This document shows, in pieces, positions 1-5,544 of a stretch of DNA of 7,651 nucleotides. Each line of letters opens with the position of its first letter. The stretch's first letter is position 1. The notes under the pieces are model-generated. The model searched no databases, was not told the DNA's origin, and saw only the letters and a program-made list of their open reading frames with translations. The DNA is from Deltaproteobacteria bacterium. GTDB lineage: Bacteria > Myxococcota > Polyangia > Polyangiales > B10-G4. The stretch covers positions 1 through 7,651 of the forward strand of contig JAFDCW010000376.1 of NCBI GenBank assembly GCA_019312705.1, written 5' to 3'. Position numbers and translations under genes: made by a program.

Positions 1-1
1 C

Positions 2-280
2 GCCTCCGGAACCCCGATCGAGCTCACGACCTTCGAATTCGAGGTTGATGTCGGAGCCGGCAATAGGCTCTTCATCCGGGGTGACCAGGCGCCGCTCTCT
101 TGGACCGAAGGGTGGCCCGCGATCAACACCGGCCCGAGTCTCTGGCGCTTTGTCAGCACCGAGCTCTCCGGAGCCTTCGAGTACAAGGTGCTGCGCAACG
201 ACGCGGACTGGTCGGTCGGTGAGAACTACCGAGGCACCGCCGGGGTCGCGAATCGGGCGACGCCGACCGCTTTCGAGTAG
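2..280 (+). CDS. C-terminal fragment of a protein with a starch-binding-like (CBM20-like) beta domain, 5' truncated
   Basis: This is the last 92 codons of a gene that enters from the left edge and ends at TAG 278-280. The fragment has alternating hydrophobic residues and the pattern LFIRGD..PLSW.EG...(9)..LWRFV....G.FEYKVLRND..WSVGENY. That resembles CBM20/CBM48-type carbohydrate-binding-like beta sandwiches: a G-x-PLSW opening, a central LW strand, then an EYK strand and a W-x-x-GEN turn. In that fold the conserved Trp and Tyr residues usually contact glucans, but related domains also occur as structural E-set modules in secreted esterases and amylases. The fragment ends right after the last strand, so this is the protein's true C-terminal domain. 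The catalytic or anchoring part lies outside the window and its identity cannot be judged. Domain assignment is by eye and moderate; that this is a real coding end is likely from frame-consistent GC3 use and the fold-like pattern. Confidence 0.6.
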   Translation, partial: ASGTPIELTTFEFEVDVGAGNRLFIRGDQAPLSWTEGWPAINTGPSLWRFVSTELSGAFEYKVLRNDADWSVGENYRGTAGVANRATPTAFE

Positions 281-353
281 CGGCTCCAATCTGCACGAAG
301 TGTAAGCCAGACCTCTCGACACGATGCCGCGGGCTGGTAACTTGAAGATGCGG

Positions 354-396
354 GTACCTGGGGGGGGCGTCGTCGTTTGACGTACCGGGGGGGGCG
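354..396. repeat. Pair of GTACC-G8 direct repeats in a convergent intergenic gap
   Basis: The gap between the two convergent genes (281-424) holds two near-identical motifs. GTACCT followed by eight G (360-367) and CG recurs 27 bases later as GTACC followed by eight G (387-394) and CGG. Between them CGTC (368-371) can pair with GACG (379-382), and GGTA (353-356) with TACC (383-386), giving an 8-bp stem with the first G tract bulged out. No T-tract follows, so a classical intrinsic terminator is not supported. The remainder of the gap shows nothing recognisable. Confidence 0.5.
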
Positions 397-424
397 GTGC
401 CCGCGTATGAACCGGCGGCCGGCT

Positions 425-1405
425 CTACTGGTTGAACGAAAAGGACCGGTGGATCGGCGCGGAGACCGCCGGCGGCGGAGGCTGGAAGACCATGCCCTGG
501 GCCGCGTTTTGGATGCAGCGACGCATCCATGCGTCGGTGATCGTGCTGGCGCGTTCATCGACGGAGAGCGCGGCCGGGCGCCCTCGGGGGTCGACCCGAA
601 AAGCGATTTGAACCGTTCCCGAGAGGGGGACCTGACGGGAACGGCGGTCGTAGCATCGGGTGAGTTGCGGCATGACCGTCGCAAGGGCAGTCTGAATCGT
701 CTGGGGGTGAACGACCGGGCCGTCCGCGGCCGCGGGCTGGTAGCCGTTCGGCGTCGGCGGTACGTTCGCAGGCTGGGCCGGGGCGGCCTCGCCGCAGGCA
801 ACGCGATCACCGAGCTCGCAGGCTTTGGCGAGGAAGCGCCGGCTCTCCTCAGCGCTCTCGGGAACCCCGTGCCCGGTCGAGTGCGCCGTCGCCATCTGCC
901 GGCACGCCGGGGCGCTGCCATGGTCGCAGGCCCAGAGATCGAGGCGCGTCGCTTCGGTGAGGTTCTCCGGCGCGCCGCGCCCGAGGCGCAGCATGCGCGC
1001 CTGCTCATGGCAGCTGGCCATGCTCCCGAACTGGCATCCTTGGGCGAAGAGTTGGTAAGCGCGGTCGCTGTGCTGGGCGACGACCCGCCCCTGGTCGTGC
1101 AGGAGGCCGAGCTCACGGCAAGACTCGCCGTCGTCGTGCTCGCAGCCGTGCTGCCAGGCGAGCTGCGCCCGCGAGGGAGCGCGTGAGGTGCCGCCGGTGC
1201 CTTGGAGAAAGTGACCCCCAGCGACGGAGCACTGGCGCGTATCGGTCGAGAAGCAGTAGGCCCAGGTAGTCTGAGCCTCGCTCTGAGGGATTTCTCGAGA
1301 ACCTTCCTCTCCTTCTGGAGTTCCTGCCTGCGCCAAGGCGCCACTCACCGAGCCCAGGAAACCCGAGAGAGCGAGAGCGGCGATGTAGAAGATGCGGCGC
1401 AGCAT
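425..1405 (-). CDS. Secreted Sel1/Hcp-like cysteine-paired repeat protein with AgmX/PglI-type C-terminal domain
   Basis: A 326-residue exported protein of unknown specific role. Residues 1-27 form a signal peptide (Arg-Arg, hydrophobic core, ALAQA cleavage site). Residues 50-205 carry five Cys-x7-Cys pairs (51/59, 88/96, 124/132, 160/168, 196/204) spaced 36-37 residues apart. This is the hallmark of Sel1-like repeats of the Helicobacter cysteine-rich (Hcp) type, in which each helix-turn-helix unit is locked by a disulfide. A Pro/Ala linker (206-230) leads to residues 231-326, which match the AgmX/PglI C-terminal domain known from myxobacterial motility and envelope proteins: a RCYD Cys (251), a G-T-V-x-I-x-F strand, D-x-x-G-R, then a second Cys (297) and F-x-PPPP. 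The start at 1405 is chosen because the signal peptide begins there and AAGGAG lies 8 bases upstream; an in-frame ATG 34 codons earlier would bury the signal. It probably acts as a periplasmic scaffold; the partner is unknown. Confidence 0.85.
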   Translation of the reverse strand: MLRRIFYIAALALSGFLGSVSGALAQAGTPEGEEGSREIPQSEAQTTWAYCFSTDTRQCSVAGGHFLQGTGGTSRAPSRAQLAWQHGCEHDDGESCRELGLLHDQGRVVAQHSDRAYQLFAQGCQFGSMASCHEQARMLRLGRGAPENLTEATRLDLWACDHGSAPACRQMATAHSTGHGVPESAEESRRFLAKACELGDRVACGEAAPAQPANVPPTPNGYQPAAADGPVVHPQTIQTALATVMPQLTRCYDRRSRQVPLSGTVQIAFRVDPRGRPAALSVDERASTITDAWMRRCIQNAAQGMVFQPPPPAVSAPIHRSFSFNQ

Positions 1406-1413
1406 GACGGAGG

Positions 1414-1419
1414 CTCCTT
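1414..1419 (-). promoter_or_regulatory. Ribosome binding site fixing the start of the Sel1-AgmX gene
   Basis: On the minus strand AAGGAG sits 8 bases before the ATG at 1405. It supports that start over the in-frame ATG at 1507, which would add 34 charged residues ahead of the signal peptide. Confidence 0.7.
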
Positions 1420-1431
1420 GTCCTGACCTTT

Positions 1432-1459
1432 CCAATAGCTCAGCCCGCCTCTCCTTCAA
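1432..1459 (-). promoter_or_regulatory. Possible sigma-70-type promoter of the Sel1-AgmX gene
   Basis: On the minus strand TTGAAG (1454-1459) and TATTGG (1432-1437) are 16 bases apart, roughly matching -35 and -10 boxes, and would leave a leader of about 20 bases before the ATG. The -10 match is poor (three of six), so this is only a candidate. Confidence 0.25.
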
Positions 1460-1716
1460 GGCGGCGGTTCGGTGGCGATCGACGGACGCGCCCCACCCCG
1501 CTCCCATTCATCCGCGACGAGAAGAGGTGCGGCGCCGCCGCTGTCGCCCATCGCGCCGCCGCCCAGGCATGTCCTCTTCGATCATGCACATGCCATCGCA
1601 TCCGTCGTCCGGACGCGCATGCGGTTCGTCATACGCCGAACGAGGACGGACCTGCCCTCGGGAGGGAAAATCGCCGGAAGCTTTGCGGAAAGACGCGCCG
1701 GGCATACCTTCGCCTC

Positions 1717-2544
1717 ATGCCTCGCACCACCGTTCGCTCCCTCTCCCTGATCTCTGTGTGCTCGCTGCTCGTGGTCGCGATAACCGCCGGCGCCCAAACC
1801 GCCGCAGCCCAACAAGAAGAGTCACCGGCCACCGACGGAACGGTCGCGGCACCCGCTGACTCGGCCGGCGTAGCCGCCCCGGTGAGCGGCGCGACCCCCG
1901 AGGAGAACGAAGCCGAGACGGCAACCGGCGCGACCGCCGGCGCAGCCGCCACCACCGGAGGTGCGACCACCGGCGCGGCGACCACGGGCACCGCCCCCGC
2001 TGCGGCGACGACCAGCGCGAGCACGACCACGTTCGCGCCGGCGCCCGAAGAGACCGCCGCCGCGGCCAATCCAGCGCCCGAAGAGGCGGCCGCTGCGGAG
2101 GATTCCCGGGGCACCTTCGCCTTCAGCGGCGTCCGTCTCGGGGCGAGCCTCGGCGGCGGATTCTTCGTCGGCTCAGTCTCCGGAGGAATGGGCGGCCTCG
2201 GCGCCGGCATCGGCGCGCAGTTCGGCCCCCTCGGCTTCATGTACAAGTTCCACTTCTTCTCGGGCTACTTCGAGTCCGGCGGCTTCGGCGATAACTTCTA
2301 CGCCGCGTGGAATACGATCATCGTCGACTACAAGTTCCTGAGAATCTTTCAGATCGGAATCGGTCCATCGATGGACTTCGTTTGGAACTGCGCAGTCCAG
2401 GCCTGTCGCGACACCGGCCCGTACGCCGGCCTCGAGGCCCGGTTCGCGGTCAAGCTCGGCCCCATCAAGGTCGGCGTCGGCATCCACCCGACGTTCTTCC
2501 CGGGCGGGGCGCTCAATACGATGTTCATCTACTTCGGGCTCTGA
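1717..2544 (+). CDS. Secreted protein with Ala/Thr/Pro/Glu-rich linker and Gly/aromatic beta-rich C-terminal domain (outer-membrane-like)
   Basis: A 275-residue protein I cannot assign to a named family. Residues 1-31 form a signal peptide (basic start, hydrophobic core, cleavage near AQTAAA). Residues 32-130 are low complexity, made of Ala, Thr, Gly, Pro and Glu with units such as TTGGATTGAATTG and the twice-used PAPEE/NPAPEE; this is probably a disordered spacer. From residue 131 the sequence becomes Gly- and aromatic-rich with alternating hydrophobic residues (FSGVRLGASLGGGFFVG, GLGAGIGAQFG, MYKFHFFSGYF, KVGVGIHPTFF) and ends in FIYFGL, a terminal aromatic-rich strand with a near-final Phe. 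That pattern suggests an outer-membrane beta barrel or a related beta-rich envelope protein. Two cysteines (225, 230) flank a loop and could form a disulfide. The ATG at 1717 is chosen because the signal peptide starts there; there is no good ribosome site. Function unknown. Confidence 0.75.
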   Translation: MPRTTVRSLSLISVCSLLVVAITAGAQTAAAQQEESPATDGTVAAPADSAGVAAPVSGATPEENEAETATGATAGAAATTGGATTGAATTGTAPAAATTSASTTTFAPAPEETAAAANPAPEEAAAAEDSRGTFAFSGVRLGASLGGGFFVGSVSGGMGGLGAGIGAQFGPLGFMYKFHFFSGYFESGGFGDNFYAAWNTIIVDYKFLRIFQIGIGPSMDFVWNCAVQACRDTGPYAGLEARFAVKLGPIKVGVGIHPTFFPGGALNTMFIYFGL

Positions 2545-2573
2545 ACGCGATCCATAGTTCGCCCAGAGTCACG

Positions 2574-4442
2574 TCACCGCCGCTGACGGCGCGCGAGCCC
2601 CGCAGCGGCGAGCCCGACAAACCAGAACGCGATGGACCACGGCGAGCCGCCACCCGCTCCGGCGGCGCTCCCGGATACGCTGCACCCGCGGCCGCCGTCA
2701 CCCACGCCTGAGTCCACGGAGATAGCGCCGTCTGCGCCAACGCCGCCGTCGACGGCTCCTCCGTCGCTGGGCAGACCCCCGTCGACGGGTCCCGCCTCGC
2801 CGAGGTAGACCTGGAAGGTCGCCTCCTGGGGCGCGGTCACGGCGATGCCGTCGCTCACCCAGGCGCGCCAGTGGTAGACGTCCTGACCGAGGTCGCCGGG
2901 GTACCAATAGGTGAGCCCGGGCATCTCGGGGATGGGTCCGGACTCGCGCAGCGCCGGCGAGTCGAAGGTGTCGACGGTGTCGATCTCGAAGTAGTAGGTG
3001 AGCGGGTCGAGGTCCGCGTCGTCGCCATTCTGCACGACCAGGCGAGGTTCACGGTCGGCGAGCACGACGCTGGCGATCGGGTAAACGAGGCCCCCTGCCT
3101 CGGGCGCCACATTCGGCAAGATGGTCATCTCCCAAAGCTGGGTGCGGAGGCCTCCATCGCCGTCAGACACCTCGAGCTCGATGCGCTCCGTCTCGACGCC
3201 CATCGTCACGTCGGTCGCGTCTGGGGTCCAGGTGAATATACCATCGGCATCGATCGAGGCCCCGTCGGGGCCCTGGATCATCCGGTAGGTGAGGGGGTCG
3301 GCGGCACCGGCCGGGTCCGTGGCGATCAGGGCATAGCGCAGCTCCCCGCCGATGCCGGTCACCGCCGGCGCTTCGCTGGTGATGGTCGGGGCCACGTTCA
3401 CGATTCGCAACGCCCGCGACCGCCGCGCCGTATTTCCAGCGGCATCGACGGCCTCGACCGCGAGGCGCAAGCTCTCGGGGCCGTCGGTGGTGCCCGCGGC
3501 GATGGTGTAACTCGTCATGCCGACCATCTCGCCGAAGGTGCCATCGTCGTCGAGGTCCCAGGAGAAGGTGAACGTGTCGCCTTCGACGTCGTCGATGTCG
3601 ACGTCGAGGGTGAGAGCCCCGCCCTCGTCGAGGGACGAGGGCCAGTCGAAGGTGATCTCGGGCGCGCCGGGATCGGCCGACGCGCTCTCCGCGGCCTGAG
3701 CGAAGTTGCGCAGGGCCGCGTTGTAGGCGCCGGCTCCGCCGGTGGTCGTATTCGACCAGGAGGCGTGGGTCCCGCTGCTGCCGCCGTTGCTGACGTAGGC
3801 GATCTCACCGGTGCCGAGGGGGCGGAGGACCCACTGGGACGTAGTGCTGGTCCCCGAGGTCGCCATCACGCTCACCGTGGTCGCGGCGAGCCCGGTCAAT
3901 CCGTCGCGATCTCCCGACCCGCCGATCGGGATGACGCCGCGGATATCGACCAAGCCGGTCGTGAGGCTATTTTCGACCATGGCAACGGGCCCGGGCGAAC
4001 CCGGAAAATCGGTGGAGTTGCTTGCGCCGAGGAAGCTGATGAGCATCGGGTCGGCGGGGGATGCGACGCTGTCGAGACCGGCTACGAAGACCCGGCCTCC
4101 GCCCGTCACGTAGCTGGTCAGGTTGGTGAAGACCGTGGCGTCATCGTGCCGCGACCCATAGCCCGAACCGTTGGCGATCCAATAGACGACGTCGTAGCCG
4201 CCGAGGGGTGCCTTGAGGGCGACGTTGCCGAGAGCGAAGTCACCGGTCACCGACGTGACCGCGTGGCCATCGGCCATGAGCACGGCGGCGATCCCGCCCC
4301 CCGAGGACGCGTCCGATACGAGCAGCACGTCGGCCGCGGACACGGGACGGGCGACCACCAAGAGCCCCAGGACGAGGGAGAAGAAGAACGAGAAGTATCC
4401 GGTGCAGACGAAAGCGCGAGGCGAAACTGCAATTCGAACCAT
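2574..4442 (-). CDS. MYXO-CTERM-type surface protein with amidotransferase-like N-terminal and PKD/Ig/FN3-like domains
   Basis: A 622-residue exported protein. Residues 1-36 are a signal peptide with a long hydrophobic core ending PVSAA. Residues 37-250 look like a flavodoxin/class I amidotransferase-like alpha/beta fold (DVLLVSD strand, GHAVTSV, YDVVYWIANGSG, a GGGRVFVAG strand) without an evident catalytic triad. Residues 258-350 resemble a PKD domain (APEITFDWPSSLDEG, FSWDLDDDGTFGE). Residues 351-443 resemble a putative Ig/cadherin-like domain (APTITS, DPLTYRMIQGPDG, GIFTWTPD). Residues 446-548 are FN3-like (YYFEIDT, YHWRAWVSDG). A Gly/Asp linker (549-585) precedes residues 586-622: GCSVSG with Cys587, a hydrophobic stretch, and ARRQRR. 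In Myxococcota such tails (MYXO-CTERM) are processed by myxosortases during surface display after type II secretion. AGGAG lies 5 bases before the ATG. The FHA gene is 76 bases upstream on the same strand. The ligand is unknown; an adhesive or binding role is inferred from the domains. Confidence 0.85.
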   Translation of the reverse strand: MVRIAVSPRAFVCTGYFSFFFSLVLGLLVVARPVSAADVLLVSDASSGGGIAAVLMADGHAVTSVTGDFALGNVALKAPLGGYDVVYWIANGSGYGSRHDDATVFTNLTSYVTGGGRVFVAGLDSVASPADPMLISFLGASNSTDFPGSPGPVAMVENSLTTGLVDIRGVIPIGGSGDRDGLTGLAATTVSVMATSGTSTTSQWVLRPLGTGEIAYVSNGGSSGTHASWSNTTTGGAGAYNAALRNFAQAAESASADPGAPEITFDWPSSLDEGGALTLDVDIDDVEGDTFTFSWDLDDDGTFGEMVGMTSYTIAAGTTDGPESLRLAVEAVDAAGNTARRSRALRIVNVAPTITSEAPAVTGIGGELRYALIATDPAGAADPLTYRMIQGPDGASIDADGIFTWTPDATDVTMGVETERIELEVSDGDGGLRTQLWEMTILPNVAPEAGGLVYPIASVVLADREPRLVVQNGDDADLDPLTYYFEIDTVDTFDSPALRESGPIPEMPGLTYWYPGDLGQDVYHWRAWVSDGIAVTAPQEATFQVYLGEAGPVDGGLPSDGGAVDGGVGADGAISVDSGVGDGGRGCSVSGSAAGAGGGSPWSIAFWFVGLAAAGLARRQRR

Positions 4443-4447
4443 GAAGA

Positions 4448-4452
4448 CTCCT
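4448..4452 (-). promoter_or_regulatory. Ribosome binding site of the MYXO-CTERM gene
   Basis: AGGAG on the minus strand lies 5 bases before the ATG at 4442, directly ahead of a clean signal peptide, and settles that start. Confidence 0.65.
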
Positions 4453-4518
4453 AAGCGAACTCAGGGGATCATAGCAGCCCGGAACACCTCGCACAGGAGG
4501 CCGCGCCGGCGGTGGCGA

Positions 4519-5061
4519 TCAGCGGCGTGCTTCGCCGAGCAAAATGTCGAAGAGCCGGCCCGCGTCGGCGACCTCGAGCTCGAGGGTGCCAAACAAGACC
4601 CGATCGGTGACAGTGAGGTTCACCCGCTCTCCGAGGTCGAGCTGCCTGCCATTGTGGGTCGTGCCGTTCGCCGACTTCTGGTCGATTAGGTCTACGGTGC
4701 CATCGTCCTGGGGAACGAAGTGGGCGTGAAGCTTCGAGATGAAGGGCAGGCGAATCGTGATGTCGCAATTCGGGGCGCGGCCGATGCTCACGCGCTCGGG
4801 GAAGGGATTGCCGAGCTTCTTGGTGACCGGCGCGATGCGCCACTGCCAGGCAAACCCCTCGTCGGTTGGATCCCCGGTTCCGACTAGCGCCACGGCGGAG
4901 GCGGTCAGGAAGCCGATGGCTCCCCCGTCGGCAGAGGAGGAGGCCTCCGCTGGCGGCAAGATCTCCGGGCGCTTTACCAGGTAGAAGCCTGGGTGGGCCC
5001 CGGCGAACTCTTGCCGAGACATACGGATCGCGCTCAGCTGCCACTCTTCGATCGTCTGCAC
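4519..5061 (-). CDS. FHA-domain protein
   Basis: A 180-residue cytoplasmic-type protein with a forkhead-associated domain, a phosphothreonine-peptide binding module, over about residues 75-165. The canonical core is present: IGR (Gly94, Arg95), Ser109 and His112 in SKLH, and NG (Asn132-Gly133) within SANGTTHNG. These are the residues that in FHA domains hold the loops and contact phosphothreonine. The N-terminal 75 residues match nothing I recognise; they contain a small hydrophobic stretch (IGFLTASAVALVG), but no signal peptide or clear membrane anchor. Translation starts at GTG (5061), with GGAG 5 bases upstream; no alternative ATG gives a better site. There is no Ser/Thr kinase gene in the window, although myxobacteria typically have many. 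The 64-base gap from the winged-helix gene and the 76-base gap to the MYXO-CTERM gene allow co-transcription. Likely role: a phospho-dependent adaptor; partner unknown. Confidence 0.88.
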   Translation of the reverse strand: MQTIEEWQLSAIRMSRQEFAGAHPGFYLVKRPEILPPAEASSSADGGAIGFLTASAVALVGTGDPTDEGFAWQWRIAPVTKKLGNPFPERVSIGRAPNCDITIRLPFISKLHAHFVPQDDGTVDLIDQKSANGTTHNGRQLDLGERVNLTVTDRVLFGTLELEVADAGRLFDILLGEARR

Positions 5062-5066
5062 CGAAT

Positions 5067-5083
5067 CTCCATTCTACGTGGAG
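5067..5083 (-). promoter_or_regulatory. Ribosome binding site of the FHA gene, able to pair with an upstream CTCCA
   Basis: On the minus strand the Shine-Dalgarno TGGAG (5067-5071) is preceded, after 7 bases, by its complement CTCCA (5079-5083). A 5-bp hairpin could hide the ribosome site of this GTG-started gene. Five pairs alone make a weak structure, so an effect is possible but unproven. Confidence 0.3.
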
Positions 5084-5125
5084 GGCGCGTTTCTGGGGAA
5101 CTGTGATCCCGCACTAAGCGATCGG

Positions 5126-5402
5126 TCAGGCGGCTTGGGCCCGGAGCTCACGGTGAGCCGCGAAGGCGGCGGCGGCGCTCAAGCCGGCCAGCGTCAGGCG
5201 AGCCCTGGTGGCGTCGACGAGGCCCCTGCCCTCGAGGTGCAGGAGAGCCTCGGCGACCCGCGTCGGGCTGGTCCCGATGCGCCGAGCGATAGCCGATGCG
5301 TCGACTTCGGCGGTGACGCCATAGAGAACGAAGAGAGAATCGAGGGTGCTGAGAATGAGTGTTTCAATCGAGGGTGCTGAGAATGAGTGTTTCGTGGGTC
5401 AT
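5126..5402 (-). pseudogene. Small winged-helix DNA-binding protein gene, frameshifted by a 28-bp tandem duplication
   Basis: Reading from ATG 5402 on the minus strand gives 12 residues (MTHETLILSTLD) and then TGA. The cause is a perfect tandem repeat of 28 bp; with one copy removed, the frame runs for 82 residues to TGA at 5126-5128. The restored product has a helix (LILSTLDSLFVLYGV), then ASAIARRIGTSPTRVAEALLHL, a helix-turn-helix with recognition helix around SPTRVAEALLHLE, then RGLVDATRARLTLAGLSA, the beta wing, followed by an Ala-rich helix. This is the layout of a minimal winged-helix regulator, like the core of MarR-type proteins. GAGG lies 8 bases before the ATG, and codon use is intact and GC3-rich, so decay has only begun. 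No ATG, GTG or TTG opens the long frame after the duplication. Whether it is dead, switchable or an assembly error cannot be told here. Confidence 0.7.
5338..5393. repeat. Perfect 28-bp tandem duplication (two units)
   Basis: Units at 5338-5365 and 5366-5393 are identical (AATCGAGGG...TGTTTC). Because 28 is not a multiple of three, the second unit shifts the reading frame of the winged-helix gene in which it lies. The absence of any mismatch points to a recent event. Confidence 0.95.
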
Positions 5403-5544
5403 GAACCGAACCTCGCACCTACCTGATCAGGCGTCCAGTTTTTGACGTTCAGTAGTGAACGATCTGTCAGTGACCCGCGGTACGGGGCGCGATTCGTCAA
5501 TGATTCCAGTTGCAAAGGGCGGATCGAAGACTTATGGGCAAAGC
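5403..5544. promoter_or_regulatory. Divergent control region with two inverted repeats (candidate operators)
   Basis: Between the winged-helix gene and the unknown-protein gene are two palindromes: CCTGATCAGG (5422-5431, perfect, 10 bp) and CGTTCA-GTAG-TGAACG (5446-5461, 6-bp arms). The second overlaps TTGACG (5442-5447), a good -35 box for rightward transcription, although no good -10 follows at normal spacing. An inverted repeat on a -35 box next to a winged-helix gene is the usual geometry of a local repressor site; that the two are linked is inference. Confidence 0.45.

Larger units (their letters stand above)
1406..1716. promoter_or_regulatory. Divergent intergenic region with clustered palindromes
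   Basis: This 311-base stretch separates the divergent Sel1-AgmX gene and the linker/beta-rich protein gene, and I find no convincing gene in it. Its middle part carries an inverted repeat GGCATGT (1566-1572) / ACATGCC (1588-1594) with a 15-base spacer, a perfect 10-bp palindrome CGTCCGGACG (1606-1615), and the 8-bp palindrome CGCATGCG (1616-1623). Such clustering suits operator sites serving both genes, although short palindromes arise often in GC-rich DNA. The right-hand end, just before the ATG at 1717, has no clear Shine-Dalgarno sequence and only a loose CATACC -10-like element at 1703-1708, so that gene may have a short or absent leader. Confidence 0.4.

Noticed and set aside
377..1186. 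A 269-codon + strand frame opposite the Sel1-AgmX gene.
   Set aside because: Arg/Gly/Ala/Val-rich antisense shadow with no domain pattern.
226..1344. A 372-codon minus-strand frame overlapping the Sel1-AgmX gene.
   Set aside because: Its product is Arg/Ser/Pro/Ala low complexity, typical of an off-frame reading of GC-rich coding DNA. The Cys-periodic frame is clearly the real one.
2871..4454. A 527-codon open frame on the + strand opposite the MYXO-CTERM gene.
   Set aside because: It is the antisense shadow of a gene with clear domains, a signal peptide and a good ribosome site. Its product is rich in Gly, Arg, Asp and Val with no recognisable fold pattern.
5078..5380. A 100-codon + strand frame opposite the winged-helix gene.
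   Set aside because: Gly/Glu-rich product without structure signals, antisense to the winged-helix frame.
5338..5393. The 28-bp repeats as a minimal CRISPR array.
   Set aside because: The two units abut with no spacer, lie inside a coding frame, and there is no cas gene in the window.
5194..5418. A 74-codon minus-strand frame starting at GTG over the duplicated repeat.
   Set aside because: Its Ser/Pro/Arg-rich product lacks a fold pattern, while the frame offset from it encodes a clean winged helix once one repeat unit is removed.
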